Positions 45,186-54,218 of a stretch of DNA of 64,000 nucleotides are shown in pieces. How positions within the stretch are numbered: the first letter of the stretch is position 1; the number at the start of each line of letters is the position of its first letter. The DNA is from an uncultured Ignavibacteriota bacterium. Lineage in GTDB: Bacteria; Bacteroidota; Ignavibacteria; UBA10030; UBA8401. The stretch spans positions 248,001-312,000 of the forward strand of contig CAISDA010000083.1 of assembly GCA_903884005.1 (NCBI GenBank), read 5' to 3'. Below the pieces are notes generated by a model that made no database searches, was not told the DNA's origin, and worked only from the letters and a program-made list of their open reading frames with translations. The translations under genes were made by a program, and so were the position numbers.

Positions 45186-46556
45186 TTATTCGAGAGGAAC
45201 GGCGATACCGTATTTTTTGATCTTCATATACAGCGTTTTTGCAGTAATGCCGAGCGAATGGGCAGCCTTGGTGCGGTTGAAATGGCAGTGCTTGAGCGCG
45301 TGTTCAATGTGTATCTTTTCCATTTCCTCGAGCGAGAGAAGCGTGTCGCTGTCGCCGCTGAGCACGGCGATCTTGCCGCGCAGCGATGTGGAATGGAGAA
45401 TGAAATCCTTCGTCGTGATGACGTCGCCCTGCACGAGCAGCGCCGCTCCCTGCATCGCGTGCTCAAGCTCGCGAATGTTGCCCGGCCAGTCGTGCTCCAT
45501 CAGCATTTGCATCGCGTCGGGATCGAGCTGCTTCGGCGATCGCGTCTTGATTCTTTTTTTCAGGAAATAATCGACAAGAAGCGGGATGTCCTCCTTCCGC
45601 TCCTTCAGCGGCGGAATGCGCAGCGTCACCACGTTCAGCCGGTAGAGGAGGTCCTCGCGGAATTTTCCGGCGGCGACTTCCTGCTGGAGATCCTTGTTCG
45701 TTGCAGAGATGATCCGCACATCCGTTTTCATGCTCACCGTGCCGCCAACCCTGCGGAATTCGCCCGTCTCAAGGAACCGCAGCAGCTTCGGCTGTATCAT
45801 CGGACTGATGTCCCCCACTTCATCAAGGAATAATGTGCCGCCGCCGGCAACCTCCACGAGCCCCTGTTTCATCACATACGCGTTCGTGAACGATCCTTTT
45901 TCGTGGCCGAAGAGTTCGCTTTCAAGGAGGTTCTCGGGAATGGACGCGCAGTTCAACACGACGAACGGACGGTCGCGGCGGAGGCTCGATGAATGCACAA
46001 GATGGGCGATCAGTTCCTTGCCGGACCCGCTCGGCCCGAAGATGTGCACGATTGCGTCGCTCGCGGCTACCTTGGCGACGGTATCGAGCACCGACTGCAT
46101 CGCGCCGCTCTGCGCAATGATCTCGCGCACGCTGCTCTGACGGGAGAGTTCGTATTTCATCGCCTCGTTATCGAGGATGAGCTGGCGGTGTTCCAGCGCC
46201 CGGGTTACGGTCGCCAGGAGTTCCTCGCGGCTGTACGGCTTGCCGATGAAATCATAGGCGCCGAGTTTCGTGGCTTCGATCGCGGTCTTGACATCCGCAT
46301 AATTGGAGAGCATGATGACGGAGATGGAGGGGTAGTGTTCACTGATGTGCTTGAGCACTTCCATGCCGCTCATGCGAGGCATCTTCACATCCAGGAGCAC
46401 GACATCGTACTGTATCTTCTGCAGCATGTTGATTGCTTGTGCTCCGTCGAGCACGGACGTGACGATGTACGACGTTCCTTCTGAAAGATCCTCCTTCAAA
46501 AGGAACCCGATACTCGGTTCGTCGTCGACTATGAGAATGTTGCGGTGCTGCACCAT
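45186..46556 (-). CDS. NtrC-family response regulator with altered sigma-54 loop
   Basis: Receiver, AAA+ and helix-turn-helix domains occur in order. The receiver has Asp10-Asp11, phosphorylation site Asp56 and Lys106. The ATPase has Walker A GPSGSGKE (174-181) and Walker B LFLDEV (242-247). The loop that contacts sigma-54, GAFTGA in most relatives, reads GSFTNA (221-226). The C-terminal Fis-type helix-turn-helix is FNRTKAAHSLGITAKTLYM. It would bind DNA and, if the loop works, activate sigma-54 promoters. The single-domain receiver lies just upstream on the same strand, with similar lines (IMLSNYADVKTAIEATKLGA here, IMLTGFADLKNAIESKKLGA there), so they may share a kinase. The nearest kinase gene is 14 kb away. 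Confidence 0.93.
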   Translation of the reverse strand: MVQHRNILIVDDEPSIGFLLKEDLSEGTSYIVTSVLDGAQAINMLQKIQYDVVLLDVKMPRMSGMEVLKHISEHYPSISVIMLSNYADVKTAIEATKLGAYDFIGKPYSREELLATVTRALEHRQLILDNEAMKYELSRQSSVREIIAQSGAMQSVLDTVAKVAASDAIVHIFGPSGSGKELIAHLVHSSSLRRDRPFVVLNCASIPENLLESELFGHEKGSFTNAYVMKQGLVEVAGGGTLFLDEVGDISPMIQPKLLRFLETGEFRRVGGTVSMKTDVRIISATNKDLQQEVAAGKFREDLLYRLNVVTLRIPPLKERKEDIPLLVDYFLKKRIKTRSPKQLDPDAMQMLMEHDWPGNIRELEHAMQGAALLVQGDVITTKDFILHSTSLRGKIAVLSGDSDTLLSLEEMEKIHIEHALKHCHFNRTKAAHSLGITAKTLYMKIKKYGIAVPLE

Positions 46557-46599
46557 GATGTGTACGTCCGGTCCTCTGTGCTGAGTTGTGAGGAGGGCG

Positions 46600-46971
46600 C
46601 TACTCTGCGGAAAGAACTCGCTCGATCGTCGTGAGCAAATCTACGAGATCGTACGGTTTGCTGACAAAATCTTCAGCACCTAGCTTTTTCGATTCGATGG
46701 CATTCTTCAGATCTGCAAAACCCGTCAGCATGATCACTTTGGTGGTTGGATAGCGCTGCTTGATGAATCGAAGCACTTCAAAGCCGTCGACCCGCGGCAT
46801 CTTGATGTCCAGCAGCACCAGATCGAATGTTTTCTGCTGCAAAATCGTGATGGCATCATCTCCATCAGGAGCGGTGTCCACGGTATAGCCTTCGCTGATA
46901 AGTTCTGTGCTCAGCACGCTGCGTAATGCGTCTTCGTCATCGACGACCAGGACAGTAAAATTTTGTGCCAT
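46600..46971 (-). CDS. Single-domain response regulator (receiver only)
   Basis: The 123 residues are a complete CheY-like fold with the acid pair Asp11-Asp12, phosphorylation site Asp55 in LLDIKMPRVDGFE, Thr in MLTGFAD and Lys105 in SKPYD. There is no output domain, so it acts by protein contact or as a phosphate relay. AGGAA precedes the ATG. It is 43 nt upstream of the NtrC-type gene and most likely cotranscribed with it. The receiver resembles that of its neighbour, which suggests a duplication. Confidence 0.92.
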   Translation of the reverse strand: MAQNFTVLVVDDEDALRSVLSTELISEGYTVDTAPDGDDAITILQQKTFDLVLLDIKMPRVDGFEVLRFIKQRYPTTKVIMLTGFADLKNAIESKKLGAEDFVSKPYDLVDLLTTIERVLSAE

Positions 46972-47216
46972 TCAATTCCTCGTGTAAAATAATATTAGTC
47001 GGCTAGCTCCATGGTTCATGGCTCTAAAGTATAGGCAATCATGGGAAAAAAATCAACAGATATTTTACAGAATCCGTTTTTTTCTTTGCCGCCGCTGGCC
47101 CCGGACAGAATCGCTGCTTGCATCCGTGAAAAACAAATCGTACGTTGAGTATTGATGCCGCGATAGGACGGAATGCCGCCCGAGGTCCCGGCGCTTGAGG
47201 AAAAAGGAACAGCGTT

Positions 47217-47861
47217 ATGATCGAATCATCAATACACGTGCTGCTTGTCGACGACGATGTCGCCTATACGAAGATCGTTCATCAAAGCCTGACGTCGTAC
47301 ATCGGCAAGCAGTTTGCAGTGACTGTCACCCATACGGGCACCGATGCCGTCGCTGCGCTCACGCGCGACCCGAGCATCGATATTGTCCTGCTGGACTATT
47401 TTCTCGGCGGCACCAACGGGTTGGATGTTGCCAAAGAGATCCGCTCACTGGAGATCACTACTCCCATCGTCTTCGTGACATGGAACAAGGACTTCGAACT
47501 CGCGGTTGAGGGCATCCAGCTCGACGTTGAAGATTATCTTGTGAAAGATGAAATCGCCACATCCATTCTCCCCACGACGATCATCAATTCGCTGCAGCGC
47601 GCCGCATTGAAGGCCAAGATCGCCGCGGAACGGAAAAATACGCTGCTCATCCGCCGTCGTTCCGAGGCGATCAAGGAATTGGTCGTGACCGTCTGTCACG
47701 AATTCAACAATCCCCTGGCGGCTATCAAGATCAGCTGCGAGATCATCTCGCGCGGCGCCATCACTCCCCATGATCGCGTGCTGGTGGAGAATTTGAACAA
47801 GCAGACCCGATCGATCGAAAAAGAAATCATGAAATTGAAGGATATCACCATCACGCCGTGA
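47217..47861 (+). CDS. Receiver joined to a histidine-phosphotransfer segment, no ATPase domain (214 aa)
   Basis: Residues 1-125 form a receiver with VDDD (11-14), phosphorylation site Asp60 in VLLDYFLGG and Lys110, though the usual Thr/Ser before the Lys strand is Trp (FVTWN) and the Lys is not followed by Pro. A coiled linker (130-155) leads to an H-box, VCHEFNNPLAAIK, with His161, and a second helix (about 185-205). The chain then stops, where a kinase would carry its ATPase domain. So it should not phosphorylate itself. A hybrid phosphorelay protein or an inhibitor that pairs with a full kinase is possible. AAGGAA precedes the ATG. It is divergent from the two receivers. Confidence 0.85.
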   Translation: MIESSIHVLLVDDDVAYTKIVHQSLTSYIGKQFAVTVTHTGTDAVAALTRDPSIDIVLLDYFLGGTNGLDVAKEIRSLEITTPIVFVTWNKDFELAVEGIQLDVEDYLVKDEIATSILPTTIINSLQRAALKAKIAAERKNTLLIRRRSEAIKELVVTVCHEFNNPLAAIKISCEIISRGAITPHDRVLVENLNKQTRSIEKEIMKLKDITITP

Positions 47862-47930
47862 TCGCATCGTCCTCTGTTCAATTCTTCCGCGTTCGTGTGC
47901 GGCTTCTCCCATCTCCACCGGTCGTACAGC

Positions 47931-48782
47931 ATGGTCCTACGGGCATACGCAAAAATTAATATCGGGCTCCGTATTATCGAGCGGCGAGCGGACGGATTTC
48001 ATTCCATTGAAACGATCTTTCATCGCATCAATTGCGCCGACACGCTCACACTGTCTCCGGCACCGGAAGGCATCACACTGACCTGCTCGGACCCGTCGCT
48101 CCCCGTCGATCGTTCTAACCTGTGCTGGCGTGCCGTCGAGGCCCTGCAGCAGGAATGCGGCACGAAGCTGGGAGCGGTCATGCACCTGAATAAACAGATC
48201 CCGTCCGGCGCCGGCCTGGGCGGCGGAAGCAGCGATGCCGCCGCGATCCTGCGCACCCTCCCCGCACTGTGGAACATGCGGGTATCCGATGAACGGCTTC
48301 ATTCGCTCGGCGCCGCCATCGGATCCGACGTTCCCTATTTCCTCCAGGACGGAAGCGCCTATGCCGAGGGACGCGGCGAACGCCTCACGCCTTTTGTGCT
48401 CTCGCTTCCCTACTGGATACTGCTCGTGAATCCGGGCATCCATGTATCGACCCCATGGGCGTACAAGAAATTTTCCGAAAAACTCTCGACGGGTTATATT
48501 GTTCCGCGCGGCACTCTGTTCTCGACTGTCGATAGGTCGATGAAACCGCTTGAGAGTGTGATGCGGAACGACTTTGAAGATGTCGTCTTCCCCGCTTATC
48601 CTGCCGTTGCCGGGATCAAGGATGCGCTGCGATCGTGTGGCGCGGCATTCTCCCTGATGTCGGGCAGCGGCTCATCGGTGTTCGGACTCTTCGAACATGA
48701 AGCGAGTGCCCGCGACGCGCACGCGCTGTTTGCCCCGCGTTATGTTACGTCATTAACTGAACCTCATTTTATTCCCGGATGA
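47931..48782 (+). CDS. ispE: 4-diphosphocytidyl-2-C-methyl-D-erythritol kinase
   Basis: It phosphorylates an intermediate of the non-mevalonate (MEP) isoprenoid pathway. It is a GHMP kinase: the start MVLRAYAKINIGLRI carries the Lys and Asn of the substrate site, the ATP loop is PSGAGLGGGSSDAAA, and the last motif is MSGSGSSVFGLF. IGSDVPYF supplies the catalytic Asp. Upstream residues back to 47895 are open but not part of the family. With dxr at 53040 this gives two MEP-pathway genes in the window. The TonB-dependent receptor gene begins 1 nt after its stop, so translation is probably coupled. Confidence 0.95.
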   Translation: MVLRAYAKINIGLRIIERRADGFHSIETIFHRINCADTLTLSPAPEGITLTCSDPSLPVDRSNLCWRAVEALQQECGTKLGAVMHLNKQIPSGAGLGGGSSDAAAILRTLPALWNMRVSDERLHSLGAAIGSDVPYFLQDGSAYAEGRGERLTPFVLSLPYWILLVNPGIHVSTPWAYKKFSEKLSTGYIVPRGTLFSTVDRSMKPLESVMRNDFEDVVFPAYPAVAGIKDALRSCGAAFSLMSGSGSSVFGLFEHEASARDAHALFAPRYVTSLTEPHFIPG

Positions 48783-48783
48783 T

Positions 48784-50994
48784 ATGCATCGGCTGATTGC
48801 AAGTATACTCGGTATTTTTGTGCTGAACTCGATAACGGAGACGACAGCCATGGCATCGTTCCCTGCGCAGACAGTCCGCCGCGACAGCATTGACCACGTT
48901 CACGGCGCTTCGTTCGGCAGCGACTCGGCCACGCATGTCGCGGGCGACTCGGCGCACGGGACCGGCAGAACATTCACACGAAACTCGGCCGGGCGTAGCA
49001 TGAGCGACTCGGTCCTCGGCATGAAGCCTGTTCCCGATTCGTCTTCCCGCACGCGAGTCGATACGGCGATCCGGATTCTTCCGCTCCATTCGGTCGGCTC
49101 ACTCACGCCGTTGTCTCTCCCCTATCCCGGACTCGATGCCGACGGCATTCGATGGAATGAATATCGAACACCGACGGACCTCCTGTCTGCGTTTCCCGGC
49201 GTCTTCGTCCGCGATATGGGAAGTCCGGGACAGGACAATCAGGTCACGATCAACGGCGCGGAACATAACGGCACCGCCGTCCTCGTCGACGGCATCATCC
49301 AGAACGACCCCGTCACCGGAACATACAATTTTGCATTCTTCCCGGTCGAGGCCATCGAGCGTCTTGAAATCGTGACCGGCCCACGTTCGTTCCTCTACGG
49401 CGACAACGCCGTTGGAGGCACGGTGAACGTTGTGACGAAAAATTATTCGAACAATAAACCCTACACGCATATTCGCTACAGCCAAGGCGTCAATTCCTAC
49501 TCGCAGACCGACGCTATGTTCAGCCAGAATGTTCTCCCGAGGTTCAATCTTTCGTTCGGCCTCTCGTATCTGGGGTACGGCTCGGCCCTGAACGGCGACC
49601 AGAACAGGGGAAGGTTCCCGAATTCGGATAACGAGGCCTACACGTTCAGGACGAAACTGCGTTATAATGTGTCCCAAACCGTGAATCTCGTCTTCACGCA
49701 TTTTTACTACAGCACACAAACGGGATTGAACGGCGGCATCAACGTTTCGCAGACGCTGCTTTCAGGCGCGAATGTATACGACGAGAACGCCGCAACGGTG
49801 GTGAATCTGGAGTCGTACGAAAAACGATTCAACCATCATGCTGCCCTCACGGGGATCTATCGCCCGCTCCATGACTCCGCGCTGAGTGCCTCGCTCTCCT
49901 TCTATGGAATGCAGCAGCTCCGTGAATACCGCGACGAGGAGAATCGCGGCTTCCCCACCAACGGCATCAACATACACGATGATTTCGGTTCGACTGTGCT
50001 CGGCGTGCGGGGCCAGATGGATTATCAGCTCAGCGGCAACCTCTTCACTGCGATCGGGGAAATAAAAAATACGCGCTACGACCAGTCCATCTACAACCCG
50101 GCGACGACGCAGGGCAGACGAACCCTGAGCCTGAAAGACGAATTCTCCATTGCACAGTACGTGACGTTCGCAGTGTATTCAAAAGTGGAAAACGCCGAGC
50201 ATAGGCAGGCGATCGACAATACGGGCGCCGACGCGACGTTCCACCTGCCCGGCATTCTCGAACTCAGGGCGGGCGCGTCCGTGGCGCTCCGGCACATCCC
50301 CAATGCCGAGTTGTATCTATTGCAGGGCAACGCCGACAGCACGATACAAAAAATGCTCGGGTCATCGTTCCTGCCTCCGCATTCGATCACCGGTTATTTT
50401 CCTATTGATGAACGGCATGCCGTCGCAGAGGCGTCCCTCACATTCACACCGTCTCGGAATGTGAGCATCGGTATCACGGCGACGCGGGGGACCATCGAGG
50501 ACTGGGTCGATCGGACATACATTAAAGCGTTGCAGAGACAGGATCTGACCCTTGATCTTGTGAGTGCGACGTTCCATGGTCGCAGCGGCAATTTTTATCT
50601 CGATGCAGAGGGAACCTTTACGGACCAAACGGAAGTGTTTCGGCTCGGTGCGCCGATCAGGCTGTATCCCGAATGGCGCGGACGGGGCTCGCTGTATTTC
50701 AGGGGACTGCTTGCCAACGGCAATTTGGATCTGAAGGCGGGAGTTCGCGGAAGTTTCTATAGCGCGTTCGACGGAGAGCAGTTCAAAATGGTGGACGGTG
50801 TTCCGAATCCGATCGTCGACCGTCCGATCGGCAACGCCGGAACGGTGGATCTCGTCGTGGTCGCGCATATCGGCGATGCCTACATACACGTGCTCTGGGA
50901 AAATCTTACCAACTCGGCGTTCATGCTCACCCCGTTCTATCCGATGTATGACCGTTCGATACGGTTCGGAGTGTCATGGGAATTTTTGGACTGA
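48784..50994 (+). CDS. TonB-dependent outer-membrane receptor (736 aa)
   Basis: A signal peptide (MHRLIASILGIFVLNSI) is followed by about 70 residues rich in Ser, Asp, Gly and Arg (SFGSDSATHVAGDSAHGTGR), which look disordered. The plug domain begins near residue 105: DLLSAFPGVFVRDMGSPGQ, GTAVLVDGIIQNDP, VEAIERLEIVTGPRSFLYGD and NAVGGTVNV are its standard lines. The rest is a 22-strand-type barrel ending FGVSWEFLD. It would import a siderophore, cobalamin or other large ligand with TonB energy. No TonB box is certain. The ligand is unknown. It follows ispE by 1 nt. Confidence 0.9.
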   Translation: MHRLIASILGIFVLNSITETTAMASFPAQTVRRDSIDHVHGASFGSDSATHVAGDSAHGTGRTFTRNSAGRSMSDSVLGMKPVPDSSSRTRVDTAIRILPLHSVGSLTPLSLPYPGLDADGIRWNEYRTPTDLLSAFPGVFVRDMGSPGQDNQVTINGAEHNGTAVLVDGIIQNDPVTGTYNFAFFPVEAIERLEIVTGPRSFLYGDNAVGGTVNVVTKNYSNNKPYTHIRYSQGVNSYSQTDAMFSQNVLPRFNLSFGLSYLGYGSALNGDQNRGRFPNSDNEAYTFRTKLRYNVSQTVNLVFTHFYYSTQTGLNGGINVSQTLLSGANVYDENAATVVNLESYEKRFNHHAALTGIYRPLHDSALSASLSFYGMQQLREYRDEENRGFPTNGINIHDDFGSTVLGVRGQMDYQLSGNLFTAIGEIKNTRYDQSIYNPATTQGRRTLSLKDEFSIAQYVTFAVYSKVENAEHRQAIDNTGADATFHLPGILELRAGASVALRHIPNAELYLLQGNADSTIQKMLGSSFLPPHSITGYFPIDERHAVAEASLTFTPSRNVSIGITATRGTIEDWVDRTYIKALQRQDLTLDLVSATFHGRSGNFYLDAEGTFTDQTEVFRLGAPIRLYPEWRGRGSLYFRGLLANGNLDLKAGVRGSFYSAFDGEQFKMVDGVPNPIVDRPIGNAGTVDLVVVAHIGDAYIHVLWENLTNSAFMLTPFYPMYDRSIRFGVSWEFLD

Positions 50995-51019
50995 TCTCCA
51001 TCGCCCCGCGGATAGTTCG

Positions 51020-52867
51020 TCAGAGCGCATCGCCGCGCAGCGCTCGTATTTTTTTACGGGCCTCGTCCGTAAAGAGCGAATTCGGGTACTGGGAGAGGAT
51101 CTCGCCGTAGGCTTTCATCGCGTTATCCTTGTCGTGCAGCTGCTGCTCATAGATCTCGCCGATGCGGAACTGCGCTTTATCCCGCTCGGTGCTCTTTGGA
51201 AGCTCCGACAAGAGCGCCTGCAGTGTCCGCAGCGCATCGACGGGACGGTGCAGCGTAGTTTCCAGTTCCGCCTTCCTGATCATTGCCTCGTCTGCCAGCG
51301 GAGCGCTGCCGAAGGCGAGGATGATCGAGGCGTACGCCGCGACCGCTTCGCTGAGCTTTTCGCGGCGCGCGAGGTAGTCGGCCTGTGCGCAGGCGCGAAG
51401 CGCATCCATGTTCCCGTCCTTGTTTTCCAGTATGAACGCCCGCAGCGCCAGCGCGTCGTTCGCCTCATCCGATTCAGAATTCGTCGTCAGCGTTTCGAGC
51501 ATGACAAGGACGGTGTCGAACTCTCCCTTGAAATACAGCAGCTCCGCCAAACGGTACAGCGCGTCGGACTGCTGCTGCACGGCCGACCTGGACGACGATC
51601 CGACCGCCATGTACTGTCCCGCCGCTTCCTCGAGTTTCCCCTGCCTCACGTACACATCGCCCATGGCGATGCGCACACGGGACTGCATCGGGCTCGCCGG
51701 TGCAATAACGGTTATAGAATCGAAGGCGCGCAGCGCTCCGTTGAGATCGTTCAGGCGCGATGCGCGGATGACGCCGATGCGGTAGAGCGACTGCACGTGA
51801 ATCTCGGACAGCGGATAGGCTTGTGCCAGCACACCATATGCCGCAATGACGCGGTCCGTGCGAACGCCGCGCACGCCGTCGGACTCCTCATTGCCCGCGG
51901 CGGAGGAGGAATCCGCCCGGGCACTCAGTTCCTCGAGGCAGCGGGCATACCCGAAGTGCGCCTGCGGCGCCCACGGCATTCCCGCCCCGCCCTCCAGCGC
52001 GCGCGCATACGCCTTCGCGGCGGAAGCAACAGCACCCTCGTGAAACGCGCGCTCTGCAAATGCGAAGAGCTCCGCGCCGTTCGAATTGATGCGGTTTTCG
52101 AGCTTCTCGGCGCACACAAAGGCCTCGTCGTACTGCTTTGCTTCCATCCACAGCCACGACAGTACTCGCAGAAAGACAATGCTCCGTTTCGGGTCGTCCG
52201 CATAGCGCTGCGCGGATGCCAGCGCGGCCGACAGGCCGTCGGGCCTTGGGGTGAAGACCGACATGCGCGATTCGACATAGTCCAATTGAAATTCATTCTG
52301 CTGGAGCATGAGCAGGTATTCGTCTGCGGCGCTGCGATAATTCATCATTGCGGCATAGAGCCCGGCCAGCTCATTGGCAAATCCGTAGGCATCCCCCGTC
52401 AATTGCCGCCCTCGCAGATACGTGGCCGCAGCCTTCTCCAGCAAACGCAACTGTATCTGCTCCTGCGCAACCAGGCGGAAGACGCCCGGATTTCGCGGAG
52501 CGCTTGCAATGACCCTCTCCCATATCGAATCCGCCTGAGCCGGGTGCCCGGCCATGCTGTAGAGGCTCCCCAGCGAGGCCATCACGTTCATATCGATCGG
52601 CTGCGCCTGAAGCCTGCGGTGACAGAGTTCGATCGCGGCATCGTATTTTTTCCGCTGCGTATAATTTCTGCGGAGCGCCTCGAAATACACAAAATTTTCG
52701 GGATGTTCGCCCTGCAGCTGTTCGTATAACTGGCCTGCATGACCGGCGTCGCCCGACTGCTCGAAACTCTGCGCAAGACGGAACATATTCTGTTCATCGC
52801 TTGTTTGAGCTATGACCAATGCTGCTGCACAGACTGAAAGAATGATCACTACGGCTGTTCGTCTCAT
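51020..52867 (-). CDS. Exported large TPR protein (615 aa)
   Basis: The ATG at 52867 (MRRTAVVIILSVCAAALVIA) opens a signal peptide ending VIAQ; the frame extends to 52924 but without a site. TPR-like helix pairs fill the chain, for example MFRLAQSFEQSGDAGHAGQL, VMASLGSLYSMAGHPAQA, IRIAMGDVYVRQGKLEEAA, LYRLAELLYFKGEFDTVL and FRIGEIYEQQLHDKDNAMK. The last two units resemble the BamD/YbgF type that act as periplasmic scaffolds. An Asp/Ser-rich insertion (ADSSSAAGNEESDGVRG) lies near 310. Its role in the periplasm is likely to hold other envelope proteins together. It points toward, and is convergent with, the receptor gene. Confidence 0.82.
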   Translation of the reverse strand: MRRTAVVIILSVCAAALVIAQTSDEQNMFRLAQSFEQSGDAGHAGQLYEQLQGEHPENFVYFEALRRNYTQRKKYDAAIELCHRRLQAQPIDMNVMASLGSLYSMAGHPAQADSIWERVIASAPRNPGVFRLVAQEQIQLRLLEKAAATYLRGRQLTGDAYGFANELAGLYAAMMNYRSAADEYLLMLQQNEFQLDYVESRMSVFTPRPDGLSAALASAQRYADDPKRSIVFLRVLSWLWMEAKQYDEAFVCAEKLENRINSNGAELFAFAERAFHEGAVASAAKAYARALEGGAGMPWAPQAHFGYARCLEELSARADSSSAAGNEESDGVRGVRTDRVIAAYGVLAQAYPLSEIHVQSLYRIGVIRASRLNDLNGALRAFDSITVIAPASPMQSRVRIAMGDVYVRQGKLEEAAGQYMAVGSSSRSAVQQQSDALYRLAELLYFKGEFDTVLVMLETLTTNSESDEANDALALRAFILENKDGNMDALRACAQADYLARREKLSEAVAAYASIILAFGSAPLADEAMIRKAELETTLHRPVDALRTLQALLSELPKSTERDKAQFRIGEIYEQQLHDKDNAMKAYGEILSQYPNSLFTDEARKKIRALRGDAL

Positions 52868-53039
52868 AATATATAATATAGGAAGAACCGGACGATTTGC
52901 ACAAGCTTCTTTCTCTGCCGGCACCGGCTTTTTTTCATCACTTCAAGGAAGGCATCACGCTCCCGCCATTCTTGCTTTCGTCTCATTATTTCATTAAATT
53001 TTTTAATATCCTAAATTTACCCTGTCACCATTTCCGCCG

Positions 53040-54200
53040 ATGACAAACTCTCGACCTCAAAACATAGCCATACTCGGTTCCACGGGATCCATCGGCACAA
53101 GCAGCCTGGAGGTCATCGGAAATTTTCCCGATGATTTTCGCGTTACATACCTGACGGTCAACACGAATATCGACGACTTGCTCGCGCAGGTCCGCCGATT
53201 CCGCCCTCGGGGCGTCGTTGTGCTGGATCGTGACGCAGCCGCCGTGTGCAAGCAGGCGCTCAACGGCACAGTGGAGGTGTTGTGCGGCGAAGAAGGACTC
53301 AATGAGATCGTGCAGCGCGAGGATGTGGACACCGTGATCAGCGCACTCGTAGGATTCGCAGGACTTCAGCCAACGGTCACCGCCATCAAGGCCGGCAAAA
53401 AGATCGCCCTCGCGAATAAAGAAACGCTCGTTGTCGCCGGCGAGATCGTCATGGGACTTGCGCATACGCACGGCGTTGAGCTCCTCCCGGTGGACAGCGA
53501 ACATTCGGCGATCTTCCAATGCCTCGTGGGCGAATCGGCAGACGAGATCCATAAGATCATATTAACAGCATCGGGCGGCCCATTCCGCACAAAAACGGCC
53601 GAGGAACTCCGGCACGTGCTCGTTGAACACGCGCTCAATCATCCGAACTGGAAGATGGGAAGCAAGATCACCATCGATTCGGCGTCGATGATGAACAAAG
53701 GATTGGAAGTGATCGAGGCGCGGTGGCTCTTTGGCGTTCCGGCAACACGAATCGAGGTCGTCGTGCATCCGCAGTCGATCATCCACTCGATGGTTGAATT
53801 TATCGACGGGTCCGTCAAGGCGCAGTTGGGCATACCGGACATGAAAATACCGATCCAGTATGCGCTCACCTATCCGAAGCGCTCCCCCTCGGACGTCGGC
53901 CGCGTGCAATTTCCATCGCTTCATACAATGACATTTTTTGAACCGGACACAAAAAAATTTCCGGCACTGCTGCTGGCCTACGCCGCCCTCGACGCCGAAG
54001 GCACCATGCCGGCGACAATGAATGCGGCGAACGAAATAGCCGTCGCGTTGTTCCTGCAGGAACGCATACAATTTTTACGCATCCCCGATGTGATCGCCGA
54101 AACAATGGCACATCACACGAATACCCTACACCCGTTATTGGACGATATACGCGAAGCAGACGCATGGGCGCGCCGCTACGCAACAAATCTATGCACGTGA
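53040..54200 (+). CDS. dxr: 1-deoxy-D-xylulose 5-phosphate reductoisomerase
   Basis: It converts DXP to MEP with NADPH and a divalent metal, the committed step of the MEP isoprenoid pathway. The NADPH loop is GSTGSIGTSSLEVI (13-26). LANKETLVVAGE, then PVDSEHSAIFQCL, carries the metal ligands Asp and Glu. The flexible substrate loop LTASGGPFR and NWKMGSKITIDSASMMNKGL follow, and the C-terminal helices are complete. At 386 residues it is normal. It starts 172 nt from a divergent gene and is followed 18 nt later by rseP, the same order as in many bacteria. Confidence 0.97.
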   Translation: MTNSRPQNIAILGSTGSIGTSSLEVIGNFPDDFRVTYLTVNTNIDDLLAQVRRFRPRGVVVLDRDAAAVCKQALNGTVEVLCGEEGLNEIVQREDVDTVISALVGFAGLQPTVTAIKAGKKIALANKETLVVAGEIVMGLAHTHGVELLPVDSEHSAIFQCLVGESADEIHKIILTASGGPFRTKTAEELRHVLVEHALNHPNWKMGSKITIDSASMMNKGLEVIEARWLFGVPATRIEVVVHPQSIIHSMVEFIDGSVKAQLGIPDMKIPIQYALTYPKRSPSDVGRVQFPSLHTMTFFEPDTKKFPALLLAYAALDAEGTMPATMNAANEIAVALFLQERIQFLRIPDVIAETMAHHTNTLHPLLDDIREADAWARRYATNLCT

Positions 54201-54218
54201 AAGGATACGAATTACCCA

